A stretch of 64,000 bases of DNA, from positions 682,610 to 746,609 of the forward strand of contig BFEA01000036.1 in assembly GCA_003427395.1 (NCBI GenBank), in the 5' to 3' direction. The notes beneath the pieces were generated by a model that did no database searches, was not told where the DNA came from, and worked only from the letters and a program-made list of their open reading frames with translations. Every line of letters begins with the position of its first letter. Position 1 is the stretch's first letter. The DNA comes from Chara braunii (taxonomy: Eukaryota > Streptophyta > Charophyceae > Charales > Characeae). The position numbers and the translations under genes were made by a program. This document shows, one piece after another, positions 46,034 to 58,382 of this stretch.

Positions 46034-47488
46034 TCATGCAGTAGCAACGACTCCATGCATGACGCAACTCAGATTCACACCCCATGACATCGATGTCGTC
46101 AGAATGGCCTCCTTGTGTATGAGAACAAACCATGATTTTCCAGTGCGAGTCCAACGTTTGCCGGTTTCGATGCACGACATAATTGTCTTGATAGCAGCGT
46201 ACTGTAGACGCCCGTACGGTGTTGCCACCTTGTCCACAACACGTATCAACGGGTGCGGTTTCGAGAAAACACGCCCCAACCTCAAAATTGCATGGCACCA
46301 CCCTTTCGAGGCTTGACCACCACCTCGCTTTACGTCCCAATAAGGGTCGTATTCCTTGCCCTCCTCGTCACTGCTGGTATCACTGCCACTCACTCCCAAG
46401 CCCCATAAAGTCCGGTTCTCTTGTTGAGGTCCTGTCTGTGCATCGCCCTTGTTGTCACAACCAACCACCGCATCATCTCCCTGCCAAGATGCTTGTTTGC
46501 CTCCTTCGTTGAAGTCACCTGAACGATGTCTGGGTGGCAATCTCCACTCCCTGAATCCGCCATGGACAGTCCCGGCATCTGCGACAGGATTCTTCAACAC
46601 GGTCCTGGCATCCGGCAGAGATACTGCGTCACCTCTGTCCTGCACCGTCGTGTCTCTTGTGTGTGTCCTTGCGGTATTGTGTTCTGCGAGAACGATTTCC
46701 CATCCTTGTTTTCTCTTCCTCCTCTTGTCCACGGCCGTCAATGCCGCGATCAGCTCCTCTACAACTTCGAATATGTTCCATCGGGGCACAGGATCTCCCG
46801 ATACAAGGTCGAGTGAGCGATCTTTTACGCACTCAACATCGACAACCTCCACTGCTGCTATTGCGTTCTCCGTCACCTCATACAATGCCTCGTGAATCAG
46901 ATTTCTGTCCTCGTCTCCACTCTTCATAAAGTCGACAATCTGGTCGAGTAGCACGTACTCGACACCGTCCACCACCATTATCGCCAGTTCATGGTAGTCA
47001 ATAGGATCTCTTCGAGGCCCCTCGTTCATCCTGCTCAGTGCCAATATCTCTGCTGCATCCGGCTTCAATTCATCACCACCCCCTGTCTTCAACATTTGAT
47101 TTTCCCTCGCCCGAGATCTCACAAACTTCTTGAACGCTGCTGTGTCGTACGAACCTCCTCCCTCTCTTTTTGTCATGTCGATGTCTCTGTCGTTGCACAT
47201 CCAATCCACAACTTCGTGAAGAGTGTTCGCACACCAAGATGCCATGATGTGGTCGTCATGCACGTCGGCATGTTGATGTAAGCGCAGCAGCAACTGTTGT
47301 GCTCTCATTGACCTATCTCCATTTGCTGCCACTGACCGCTGAACGTCAACCCTTGTGTCGAAGTACGCCGGCGCTCTTTGGCGCAACAAAAACAGCTCCT
47401 CGTCGTTGTAGTAGTGGATCCCCTTTGTTGCGTATCTCATGACCTCTCTCTCTGCTCTCTCGACTTGTTCCGCCGTCACCGGTGTCAT
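46034..47488 (-). CDS. Unknown 484-codon ORF
   Basis: The ATG at 47488 (MTPVTAEQVERAEREV) opens an uninterrupted frame to 46034. The first 300 residues look like a soluble helical protein with acidic and aromatic segments (HYYNDEELFLLRQRAP, MVVDGVEYVLLDQIVDFM, NIFEVVEELIAAL) ending in a KRRKRK cluster. The remainder is Gly/Asp/Thr-rich and may run into an intron after YDPYWDVKRGGG. I recognise no family. It sits between inverted arrays of the 73-bp module, which suggests a transposon-borne gene. The length without stops, unlike its decayed neighbours, argues for recent function or recent insertion. Confidence 0.55.
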   Translation of the reverse strand: MTPVTAEQVERAEREVMRYATKGIHYYNDEELFLLRQRAPAYFDTRVDVQRSVAANGDRSMRAQQLLLRLHQHADVHDDHIMASWCANTLHEVVDWMCNDRDIDMTKREGGGSYDTAAFKKFVRSRARENQMLKTGGGDELKPDAAEILALSRMNEGPRRDPIDYHELAIMVVDGVEYVLLDQIVDFMKSGDEDRNLIHEALYEVTENAIAAVEVVDVECVKDRSLDLVSGDPVPRWNIFEVVEELIAALTAVDKRRKRKQGWEIVLAEHNTARTHTRDTTVQDRGDAVSLPDARTVLKNPVADAGTVHGGFREWRLPPRHRSGDFNEGGKQASWQGDDAVVGCDNKGDAQTGPQQENRTLWGLGVSGSDTSSDEEGKEYDPYWDVKRGGGQASKGWCHAILRLGRVFSKPHPLIRVVDKVATPYGRLQYAAIKTIMSCIETGKRWTRTGKSWFVLIHKEAILTTSMSWGVNLSCVMHGVVATA

Positions 47489-47552
47489 TTTTCTGTGTTT
47501 TTCTGTGTCCGGCTGTCAGTGCCACCACAACAGTCGCGTTCAGTCCAAAGAC

Positions 47553-48262
47553 NNNNNNNNNNNNNNNNNNNNNNNNNNNNNNNNNNNNNNNNNNNNNNNN
47601 NNNNNNNNNNNNNNNNNNNNNNNNNNNNNNNNNNNNNNNNNNNNNNNNNNNNNNNNNNNNNNNNNNNNNNNNNNNNNNNNNNNNNNNNNNNNNNNNNNNN
47701 NNNNNNNNNNNNNNNNNNNNNNNNNNNNNNNNNNNNNNNNNNNNNNNNNNNNNNNNNNNNNNNNNNNNNNNNNNNNNNNNNNNNNNNNNNNNNNNNNNNN
47801 NNNNNNNNNNNNNNNNNNNNNNNNNNNNNNNNNNNNNNNNNNNNNNNNNNNNNNNNNNNNNNNNNNNNNNNNNNNNNNNNNNNNNNNNNNNNNNNNNNNN
47901 NNNNNNNNNNNNNNNNNNNNNNNNNNNNNNNNNNNNNNNNNNNNNNNNNNNNNNNNNNNNNNNNNNNNNNNNNNNNNNNNNNNNNNNNNNNNNNNNNNNN
48001 NNNNNNNNNNNNNNNNNNNNNNNNNNNNNNNNNNNNNNNNNNNNNNNNNNNNNNNNNNNNNNNNNNNNNNNNNNNNNNNNNNNNNNNNNNNNNNNNNNNN
48101 NNNNNNNNNNNNNNNNNNNNNNNNNNNNNNNNNNNNNNNNNNNNNNNNNNNNNNNNNNNNNNNNNNNNNNNNNNNNNNNNNNNNNNNNNNNNNNNNNNNN
48201 NNNNNNNNNNNNNNNNNNNNNNNNNNNNNNNNNNNNNNNNNNNNNNNNNNNNNNNNNNNNNN
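47553..48262. other. Assembly gap (710 N)
   Basis: A run of N of unknown content, bordered on the right by a 73-bp-module array unit. Confidence 0.99.
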
Positions 48263-48740
<478 letters not shown>

Positions 48741-48779
48741 AATTGATTGAATTATTTTTTTTTCCCTCCCTGGGAAATT

Positions 48780-49743
48780 TTGTTTTCACGTTCTGATCTA
48801 ACAGACTCGCACTGACTCGCACTGACTTGTCACAGACTGACACTGAGAGAGACAGGCGTGAAGGGAGTGACATAGATTCATCATAGACACACACACATGG
48901 CGGGTTGAACTCAAACATGCTCCACCGGACTGTCATAGACTCAGCCGGACAGACGCGGACTCAGACAGAGTCACACAGAGTCACACAAACTCAAACGGAC
49001 TCACAGAGGCTGAAACAGACACTCACTCACCCGGATAGACACTGACTTACACCAATTCGCCCTGACTCACCCAGACTGACCCAGACTCACACAGACTCAA
49101 ACAGACTTCAAGAGACTCACACAGACTGATTCGGTCCCTGACAAAGACTCGTCCAGACTCACACAGACTGAAACAGACTCATCCAGACTCAAACATACTC
49201 ATCCACACTCACACAGACTCAAACAGACAAACACAGACTCACCAAGACTCACACAGACTCACCCTGACTCACCCTGACTCACCCAGACTCACACAGACTG
49301 ACACTAACTGACACAGATTCACCCAGACTCACACAGACTCACCCACACTCACACTGACTTACCCAGACTCACACAGACTCACACAGACTCAAACTTTCAC
49401 ACACAGAGTCACACAGACTCACACAGAGTGCAGGGACACGGCTGGGACTCAAACAGACTGACACAGACTCACACTGACCCACATGGACTCCCGCTGACTC
49501 ACCCTGAGTTACACTGACTCACCCAGCCTCAGCCAGACTCACACAGACGGCAACAGACTCACACAGAGGCAAACGGAATCACACACACTCAACCAGACTC
49601 ATCACTGAGTTGCAAAGACTGCAGGGACTCATACGGACTCACATCGACTCACCCAAAAACACACTGACCCACATGGACTGACACAGACTCACCCAGAGTC
49701 ACATAGACTCACCCAGGCTCACCCAGACACACCGACACACACA

Positions 49744-49799
<56 letters not shown>

Positions 49800-50110
49800 T
49801 AGACTCACATAAACTCGCACAGACAGAAGCAGACTCATCACAAACTGGAACGGACTGACACGGACTCACACAGAGTGGCGCAGACTCGAACACATTCAAG
49901 CCCTATCAAACAGACTCGAACCGACTAACACGGATTCATGACAGACTGACACAGACTCAAACACACTCAGATAGACTCAATGAAGCTGAAACGGACTCAC
50001 AGACACTGACACAGACTCAAACACACTCACACAGACACACATTCACTCACAAAAACTCACACACACTCACACACACCCACACACACTCAAACACACTCCA
50101 TCACATAGTG
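48780..50110. repeat. 10-bp-period satellite (about 1.3 kb)
   Basis: Units are variants of CACACAGACT, with CACCCAGACT, CAAACAGACT and GACACAGACT common. Register is kept over long stretches, and a CA run lies at 49736-49796. It is degenerate towards both ends. No coding meaning. Confidence 0.9.
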
Positions 50111-50518
50111 AGCACGGGCAAGTCATGACACTTTAGAGGACCTATCCCTACAGTGTGGCCTCACTTCCAACACGGTCGGGTAGTGGGCGTCGTTTACCAA
50201 CCGATGGTCGGACCGTGCATGTTGAAATGGACCGCACTTGGCAACCACACATTAATTTTTTTTTGTTTTTTTTCACATGTTTGTGTGTTTGCATGTTGTG
50301 GTCCATGTGCGTTTAACCAGTACTGTTTGTGTGATGGCATGTTTCACTTGCTTGTACGCGTCTGTGCACATGTGCTCGTGACTTTTGATGCGTCAGGATA
50401 TTTTTCACTCACAGTATGTGGAAGTGTTAGCTTGCATGGAAACTCACCGATTCTTCTGCCGAGAAACAAGTGTGACCATCCATACGTCACTGTTGTCCAC
50501 ACGGCCAATGAGACGCGC
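50111..50518. other. Flank of element B insertion
   Basis: It contains one diverged 73-bp-module arm (GGTCGGGTAGTGGGCGTCGT near 50173) and T-rich and GT-rich sequence. No gene is seen. Confidence 0.4.
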
Positions 50519-51090
50519 TGTCGGGACAGAAACCCCTGTAAGGGTTTCTGCCCAAGTTTTTCAAGGTCCGACACTGCCCGACCCTTGCTTGGATTGAAAG
50601 ACTTGATGAGATTGACGTTGCCAAAGGTTATTCAGACCAACCCAATAACTAAGAAACCTAAAGCCTGGCGTCGTTGACGCGTGACGTCATTGACATTCGT
50701 TCGAAACAGCGGGAGTCGGCAGTGCGGCCTGTCGTCCATGGTTTCGGACAGGGCCGCGGTGGTGCGCGGTCATGAAAAGACTAAAGTTAGACCTATTTTA
50801 CCGAAAAAAAATGTAGCGCGGCTGCTAAGCCGCGAGATTCAGGGCCTAAGCGGGTTAAAAAGGAGTCGTTGCGACGAGGATGGGACGCAGCGTGAAGGAC
50901 AGTTAGTTTTAGGGCCCGCATGACTTTTGCGCCAAGGATCGGGGGTGATGGCGTTGGGGCCGGCTGGGTCGGGTAGCCGTTAAGGCCGTCGGCCGCTAAC
51001 CCAGCCAGCCAGCCATGGTGGTATACAGGCTTAGCGGGCAAAGCCTGCTAAGCACCGTACGGGGACCTGCAGGGCGGCAGAAGCCCTTCA

Positions 51091-51213
51091 TATAGAAGGG
51101 CTGCTCCTTCCTGTATGTGAAAAGGAGCTAGCCCTGTAGGTACCGTAGCCTGGTTGTTACCCCATGGATAAAGGGATCGAACCCGACAACAGGCAACTGG
51201 GCTAGCTCCTTTT
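51091..51213 (+). promoter_or_regulatory. TATA-like site and downstream 94-nt hairpin in element B LTR
   Basis: TATAG at 51091 is followed 25-30 bases later by a hairpin with perfect 15-bp arms, AAAAGGAGCTAGCCC (51120-51134) and GGGCTAGCTCCTTTT (51199-51213). The loop contains GGGATCGAACCC, close to a tRNA T-arm. Its homologue is at 9877-9961. The predicted transcript would begin at the stem. Confidence 0.55.
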
Positions 51214-51234
51214 GGAGCAGCCCAACCTTATGGC

Positions 51235-51287
51235 GCGGCCGTTTTCGGCCGTGCGATCGCTGAGATCGTGCGGCTGAAAACAGCCGC
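51235..51287. repeat. 24-bp imperfect inverted repeat
   Basis: Arms 51235-51258 and 51264-51287 (GCGGCCGTTTTCGG / CTGAAAACAGCCGC) differ at four positions, with a 5-nt centre GCTGA. It lies just after the LTR hairpin and would form a second strong stem in the transcript. Confidence 0.7.
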
Positions 51288-52756
51288 GCAGAGGTCTATA
51301 TGGGCCTGCGTAAGGATGACACGTGTAAGAAAAATAAAAAAATAATAATAAAAAAATAAAAAAGTATATATATAAATTTTCGTCGAGTCCATAAGGACTT
51401 GAACTCGGATCTGTACCTTGATAGTGCGTGGCTGAAAAGCCACGCAGGGGTGAAGGGACGACTGTTGGCTTAAGCCAATAGGAAAAAAAAAAAAAAAAAA
51501 ACCTAAAACTAAACTGACATGAAGCGCCACATGGCGCTATATGAAGTAACTGGGGCACTTTAGTCCCCAGCCAATGTGACAGGCGCTCGTTGGAAACGGT
51601 CAGCCACAATTCAGGTAAGTTCTTTTTCTTTTAAGATTTAGTTAGATTTTCTTTTTAAGATTTTGTCTAGATTTTTTTTGACTTTTTCTTTTCCTTTTTT
51701 TGAGAGATTGCGTGCCCGTTCGTTTGGGACGAACGAGCAGAAAAAAAAAAAGCATGACTGAGACAGACTGTTTCGTCGGACTTCCACCGACTCATCAGGA
51801 AGTTGAACCTCGACAGCCCATCTACGGATGGGCAAACACATCTGCCGTCCTAAGCGCCTAAGTTCAGAGAGAGAGAGAGAGAGAGAGAAACACAGCAGCC
51901 CACCTGCGCCCGTTGGATTTTGGAACGGGCTGCAGTGGTTGCCTGCGCGCCTGAACCTGGTGCTGAAAGCGTCCGGGTACGAGCGCAGGGCAAAGGGGGA
52001 AAAGAAGACCCTGTTGAGATTGACTCTAGTTCGACTCTGTGAAAGGACTTGGGGGAGGGACGTGCTCGTTCGTTTTTCGAACGACGAGCTGTCCCTTTTT
52101 AAAAAAAAAAACAAGGGGGAAAAAGGAAAAAAAAAAGTTGGAAAAAAAAAAAACGGCCGCGAGTCTAGCCGCGGCCTCGGTCCAGATGCAAGTTTAGAAG
52201 CATCAGGACTGAGAATTGACAGCAAACTGTTGGTTTCAACAATCTGCTCAGAAATGGCCGAGTACAGCCATTCCTGGGCTACGTCTGGCCGCGGGTGACA
52301 GCCAGATACATTTCCAGTCGCCAGAACCCAGTTCCTCTAGCGGAACAACAGGCTTTGAGGCCCTTGATTGCGTTTTAGATCAAGTGCCAGGCCTCATTCC
52401 GAGTTCTGGCTGTGGGCAAAGCAGTTGCCCACATGCTCTCGCCAGGCTATTAAAACCAACATTCCACCCAGCAGTCTCACAAGTTGTGGCAGTGCTGCTG
52501 AGGCATTCACTTGAGTGAATGCTGGCTGGCTGCTGCTGTGGGGCGGTGCTGTTGGTGGAGGTCTGCAGTGGGTGAGGAGAGAGTTGAGGAGGAAACTATC
52601 GAGGGGGAGGGCCACAGCTGTGAAGCATAGCTATAGCTACCATCTTAGTGGTGGAGGGGAAATGTTGCAGGGTCTGCGCAGTGACTGGAGTTCTGAAGTA
52701 TAGGGGAGGTGTTGTTCATTCAGCGCGGGGACGACAGCGGGTTTATCTACGGTAGT

Positions 52757-52970
52757 GCGGAAGCGCTGCCGAAATTTTGCGGCGGCGGCTATGCTTTTTC
52801 GGCGTTGACGCGGAAGCGCTGCCGAAATTTTGCGGCGGCGACTATGCTTTTTCGGAGGTGACGCGGAAGCGCTGCCGAAATTTTACGGCGGCAGCTGGGT
52901 CTTTCAGCGGTGGCGCGGAAGCGCTGCCGAAATTTTTGGGCAGCAGCGATGTTCCTTCTAGTGGTGGTGT
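52757..52970. repeat. 53-bp tandem repeat, four copies, inside element B LTR
   Basis: GCGGAAGCGCTGCCGAAATT begins at 52757, 52810, 52863 and 52915. The unit is not a multiple of three, so the frame across it rotates and is not a credible gene. Confidence 0.85.
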
Positions 52971-55358
52971 GAATGTGCTGTCCGGTTTTCACGGCACCAA
53001 CGACAATTTTGAGAAGTGTCGTCAAGAGGGGGTGTATTTTGAGGCGGTGTTGACATTGTGTTGTCCACATATTACAGCAACGACGCCTCGACACGGTGGT
53101 GGCGTGGTGGTACGGGTAGCCAGTGNTGACAGCGCTGAGGCACTGAGGGGATTNCGTNNCANTGGGCGATCCTTGAGGGAGTGGTGTGGATNACTTTTNT
53201 GACAGTCTACTGCGGTGATCTTCTNAGTTGGAGTGTGGTTTATACGNCTTTCTTGAGTGGGNCGTTTGCTATCTTTGGTTCAGCTTCANTCAAGGTCAGT
53301 NAGCCTGACTCAGTCCTCTTCACACCNGTGTGAACCCACACTTGCTTGACCCTGTTCTTTGAATGTTCACTGAAAAGGTAGANGAAGNTGTGTTTTGTTC
53401 GCACGTGTGAATGAAAGTCTGACATGAGTTTGNGACTGCATTGTTNTCNTTTGAACTTGTTGTTTGATCTGATGTGCAGGTNAGTAGTAGAAGGATNCTT
53501 GAAAAATGAAGATTATATCATGTCAGCGAAAGAGAATGGGATAATGATTGTTTTCTATTTTTGCTTGCATGCATGTTGAGAGGATGAGAAGACAGCAGAC
53601 GACGAGAAACGGAGCGATCACACAAAGGGGAAGAAGTGAANTGGACATAGATTTTTCCCTTGGGTTGCCCATTCTTTCCTGAATGACCCTCCTCGTCTAT
53701 GCCCTTCCATCTGAATGTTTTTCTTCTCTATGATCCCTTTCTTCGTCTAGGTTCGCCCTCGACGTTAGGCGATGAAGGGCTGACCGTTCGCTGTGGTAAG
53801 TGCATTTCCTTTCCCTAGGAGGCATCTGAGGCAGGGGTTCGTTGCCTTAGGGGCCGACCCTGTTAACAACTCGGAGTGGACCGCTTGGGCGGGGGGATAC
53901 CATGCTGTCGTGGTAGAGCCAACCCCACTTCTGAGATCCGGGGTTCGCTCGGGCAAGGACGAGGGATATCCCAGACCACCTCCTAGCGGATGGACGTGCG
54001 CTATTCACAGAAGGCGTTAAGTTCTTTACGACTCACGTTAAGAAGAACCGCTATAGTTTACCCTTCTAGTGGCCGTCTTAGGAGCCACAGATAAGTGAGG
54101 AGCTGCCGCCATAGGAAGCCCAGTTCGTGCGATCACTGGCTATGGACGGAGTGCGACTAGGCACTACCTTCGCGGATAGGGTTGCACCATAAGAAGTGCA
54201 AGCCTGGGACGATCAGACCAGTTGACGGAAAAAATGTAACTAAAGCATTGCCTTGAATATCTTTATATCGCAGACTGGTAGTTCATCATCCGTGAGACAG
54301 AAAAAGTAATCATTGCTCAGGAGGACGAAGCGACAAACAAAATTTGAAAATGGATCATTGACCTTAATGAGTCAGTCAACGTTCGGCCGTTCAAGTCGAG
54401 TACTGACTCGTATAGTGGTAGCCGGACTACTTGCAAATGACATTCACACCAAAGTTGGAAAGGTAGTGATGTCATCGCGAGAACAGTGTGATCCTAGCTC
54501 TACTTGAGGGTTGGGATATCCGCATTTCCATGCTTGCAGTCAGCATGCGGTGGAATGAAAGAACTCGGCAACGCATCTCATCGAGTCGGAAAAAGTCGTG
54601 ACAGTCCAACCGTCTGACAAGTAGAGTGTAGATACTTTAGTCGGATGTCATTTGAGCTTCGCATCGTGTATAAGTCATGCTTTGTCCTTTTGTTGATAAA
54701 TGAGGTCCGAAGGCGAGTCAACTCATGTGTCCCGTCGTTGGATGAAAGTCAAATCAACCCTTGTCAAATTGATCGGGGCGAGTGGTATGCATGGCTGTAT
54801 TATATACAAGTTGATCTCAGAATATATGTCAACTTACGTTGACCTGAGTCTTCTGTTGATGTTTAACTTTAGATTGTCTTTGGAAGAAGGGACTAGGATT
54901 GATTGAGGTTTTCTTACGCTTGGAATATCACGTCCTATTCGACCGACGTCGTTCCGATTCCTGGGAGATCAGCGCCTCAGGGACGAGCGGCGTTCGGGTC
55001 CACTTGGCGTTTAATCATGCGTACCTATGCTACAGCGAATGAGCAAACGCCCTCGGCCGGCCTACCTCTGCAATTGCATTATAAAAACTTTCGCATGTGG
55101 GTCAGTAGCTCGGTAGGGATACGCCCCCAAGGGTGGTGACAGCCCCTTAGGGAAGGTAAGTTGTGCCCCGCGAGAACCTGTCCTGTCGTAGGGGACCGCA
55201 GGATGTATAGCTGGCGCACTCGGCCGGAGCGGCGAAGGGTTGACGAGGGTTGCCGTGTCGTTTCTGAGTTGTCTCTAAAAAGTTAAAAGCCTAAGTTTCT
55301 CCTGCGTGACGCGGCCGGAAGGACCCTCGCCCGCGCGGGGGCCGATGCGCTCGACAGG

Positions 55359-55376
55359 TGGCGCCGTTGCCGGGGA
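55359..55376 (+). promoter_or_regulatory. Primer-binding site, tRNA-Asp
   Basis: TGGCGCCGTTGCCGGGGA lies two bases after the LTR end. It is the reverse complement of CCA plus the 3' end of plant tRNA-Asp(GUC), used by Athila/Tat-type plant elements. Confidence 0.85.
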
Positions 55377-55565
55377 TAACGACAAACTACCGTTGTCCCT
55401 GGTGGAACGACACTCGGGAATGGAGCAAGTAAAATATCATGTCGTAATGGTTGTCTAAGACAAAAGGTTAGTAATCTTTGAACCTCTATAAGTGTAAGGA
55501 AGGAACCTTAATAGATGCTACCAAACTCCTAGACTGATTTCTTGGGTTTATGTTTTGGTCCCTAG

Positions 55566-58382
55566 ATGGCCGGTGCCGCAGGATGTCGCAACAACGACGA
55601 CGATGGGAGGAATGGCATTCAAGAACTGGCACGGGTCATCCGGCAGTCGCAGCGAGAGCCCTACCCTAAGATTGATGTTCCGTTGTTCGACGGGAATCAT
55701 GCCTCTTCTTGGGCAGACAAGTTCGAGCAATTGGGATATAGCAACGAATGGACAGATGAGAAGATGCTTCGCATCGTTAAAAGATACTGTCAGGTGGGGT
55801 ACCGAGACGAGATCGATGAGCTGGTGCGAATCTCTCATGATTGGTTAGATTTTAAGGTGCCGTTGTTGGGGAAGTACCAGCTCAGCGACCGGTTGCTCGA
55901 CCAGCAAGATTTGAGGGCAGTGGATCGTAAAAATTTTGGTACTACCAAACAATTTTTATCGGAATTTGAGCGTGTGGCTCGCCTAATCCCGGATCTGTCC
56001 GACAAAGATCGCTGCCTTATTTTCCTTGATAACTTCAACGACGTCGAACAGTCGAAATTGGTTGAAGGGATGCAAGGGAGGTATGACTGGACTAAGGTCC
56101 GACAAAATGCGCTGGTGGGGAAGTTCGACGATATCCTCTACCGGCTGTTGAGGCAACAAAAGGAGGAACGGAAAAAGGTGAAGCTGGGAGAGGTGAAGGA
56201 CGGTTAGATTTACAAAACTTTGACCTACATGAGAAAAATGATAGAGGGCATGAAGGAGGAAAGGCTGAAGTTTCAAGTCATGTTGGCCAAAGAGAAAAAT
56301 AGTAAGAGGAAGGGGAAAGAGTCGGCGGAAGAAGAAAGCGACAGTGAGAGCGAGGAGGAAAAGGAGCCGCCTCGCAAGTTAACAAAGGCGGAGAGGAAGG
56401 TCTTGAATCAAATTCGAGGCGGACAGGGGACCTCTCGTAAACAGGGGAAGAAATGCGGACAAAATAATCAAGGAGGGAATGGCGGTGCTGGCGGTGATTC
56501 GTCAGGACAAAGTTCCCAAGATCAAGAGCAATTTCAGCCGCAGGGTGGAAGAGGCCGCGGTCGAGGCCGTGGGAACGGACAACGAAACCGTTAGGCGTGG
56601 CAGCAGGAAGCCACTTGTAACTATTGCGCAGAAAAGGGACATATTATGAGATTTTTCCAACTCCTTTCAAGAGATGAGAAGGAAGGAATTGTCTTCACCA
56701 CGATATGAGGTGAAGTCTTTGATTACGAAGGGAACCTGATCAACCCCAAAATTGAAGGGGGTATGAGGAAGGAGGCATTTCGCTGTATGGATCGTCCTCT
56801 GTCGGCGACGTTCCAGATTGCTTCTCCTGAAGAAGTGCGGTTGGCCGGGGTCGAGGAGACCATGGCGTCGTTACATGTTGGCGACTCGTCGGCGGAACCA
56901 GGAGGGTTTAGGGAACAAGTGGTGGAACGAGCGCAAACCATCACGAGGCGGCTTGCCCGATGCCGGGACTCTATCATTCGACTTTCCGTGGACATGGAGG
57001 AAGTCTGGCCTGGATTGCCGAATGTCTTTCGCTTCGGCGAATGGGGTGATAAAAGGGAAGATACGTCTGGCCAAGCAGGGACGTCTGCTCCGAGAGAAGC
57101 ATCGCAAACTGGGCCAATGGTAAGCACGATGCGACCTAGGCCTGTGCTCAAGAGGAGTGCTCCGACCGTAGCCGTTCAGACTCGGATGCGGTGATGAAAT
57201 GAGCAGCTTCAGAAGGAAAGAGAGTCTGGAAAGGTAGTGGAAGAAGAGCCTATCCCCGTTAGTGAGAACGATGAGGATAATGAGGATGAGAAGTTGCGGG
57301 CCGAAGAAGAAGAACGGGTTCGTCGTCGTGCACTGGAAAGGGAGCCAGAGAAAGGGAAGGCCGAAGCAAGCGAGGAGGAGTCACGAAAGAATAAGAACGT
57401 TTATTCGATCCCCGTGGAGCAGGGGGTCGATATCGAGCAACTCATCAATAAGATTCTGGAAAGTCAGCGCGACTTGGTCACGCTGAAGGAAATTTTGGCG
57501 GTATCGCCGAAGATTCGAGAGGAGTTTAAGCAGCGGATGACTCGCAAGAGAGTCATGACTGTTAAGCTCGGCGAAGTCATTCCGCCGGAAGCTAACTGGT
57601 CCCCGCCTGGGACGAAGATGGCATGGCGAAGTGTATCAACCGGCCATATGAAGGTCCAGATTGGACAGCAGGAGTACTCGGCACTTGTGGATGATGGAGC
57701 TGAGATGAATATCATTCGTGGGCGTCATACCATTGAAGCTGGGTTGAAGATCAACAGAGATGACTATGGGTTTTTGGTGGGTGCTAGCGGATCGACCCCA
57801 TTCTGCGAGACAGTCGGTGGCGTTCTCGTCACAGTCGGGAAGGTCAAAGTCCGCTCTTATTTCTACGTGTTACCTAGAGTGGAACACGAGGTGCTTCTGG
57901 GAAGGGCGTTTCTATATCCGTCGGAAAGCATCATCATTAACAAGCATGATGGAACCATGTTTGTAATTCTTTGCGATCCTGTCTATGGTTATTACGAAGT
58001 GGTCAAGTGTGCGAACACTGAACCCCATTGCTCGCGGAACCGGTTGAACCCGGAATCCTATACCTTTCCGGAGTCAGAGAAGTTGAGAAGGGAGAAGGAA
58101 TCACTAGGGGAGGAGCCGAATCCTCGTGAGTTCTCGCTGACCCTGCCTGATATTGGGCAGGCAATCGATTTCGTGTCGACACATGCGGCGATTGATCCAA
58201 ATGTGGTGCAAGCCTTGACGAAGATCATCACGGACACCAGAAGCGCAGGAACTATGCGCCTTGTTTACTCCCTGTTGGAGGGGAATAAGGGAGAAGATCA
58301 GGAATTGTCCTCCACTCGACAGGGTCCTTCTTTAGAGGACGCAGGCTTGACACCGACGCCAAACGTAAGTACAAGAAAGTAG
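55566..58382 (+). pseudogene. Element B gag-pro (stops; altered zinc knuckle and protease motif)
   Basis: The ATG at 55566 follows a 190-nt leader. The capsid part has VPLFDGNHASSWADKFEQLG, EWTDEKM and LSDKDRCLIFLDNF. A Lys/Glu-rich coil and an RGRGRG tail (56540-56590) precede the zinc knuckle CNYCAEKGHIMRFF, where Phe takes the place of the last Cys. The protease motif reads LVDDGAEMNI near 57682-57711, with Asp replacing Thr of D-T-G. In-frame stops: TAG 56205-56207, TAG 56592-56594, TGA 56706-56708 and a TGA pair at 57192-57197. The frame ends at TAG 58380-58382. It is continuous through the position where element A has TAA 1197. Confidence 0.85.
58328..58334 (+). promoter_or_regulatory. 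Degenerate frameshift heptamer in element B (T TCT TTA)
   Basis: It has the same place and phase as element A's T TTT TTA, 45 nt before the gag-pro stop. The -1 frame gives TTC TTT AGA GGA (Phe-Phe-Arg-Gly), identical in protein to element A. One T-to-C change weakens P-site re-pairing. Confidence 0.5.

Larger units (their letters stand above)
50519..55356 (+). repeat. 5' LTR of element B (about 4.8 kb)
   Basis: It starts TGTCGGGACAG, identical to the 3' LTR start, and ends CTCGACA two bases before the primer-binding site. TGTCG..CGACA form the terminal inverted repeat. The interior includes a TATA-like site and hairpin (51091-51213), a 24-bp inverted repeat (51235-51287) and a B-box-like site on the minus strand near 51415-51425. 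It also has purine runs, a 53-bp tandem repeat (52757-52970), and single Ns at 53127-53641. An insertion inside the LTR cannot be excluded, because only 463 bp of the 3' LTR are visible. Confidence 0.7.

Noticed and set aside
52777-53202. 141-codon ORF in element B LTR
   Set aside because: It runs through the 53-bp tandem repeat and N bases. The repeated peptide shifts frame each unit, so it is not a gene.
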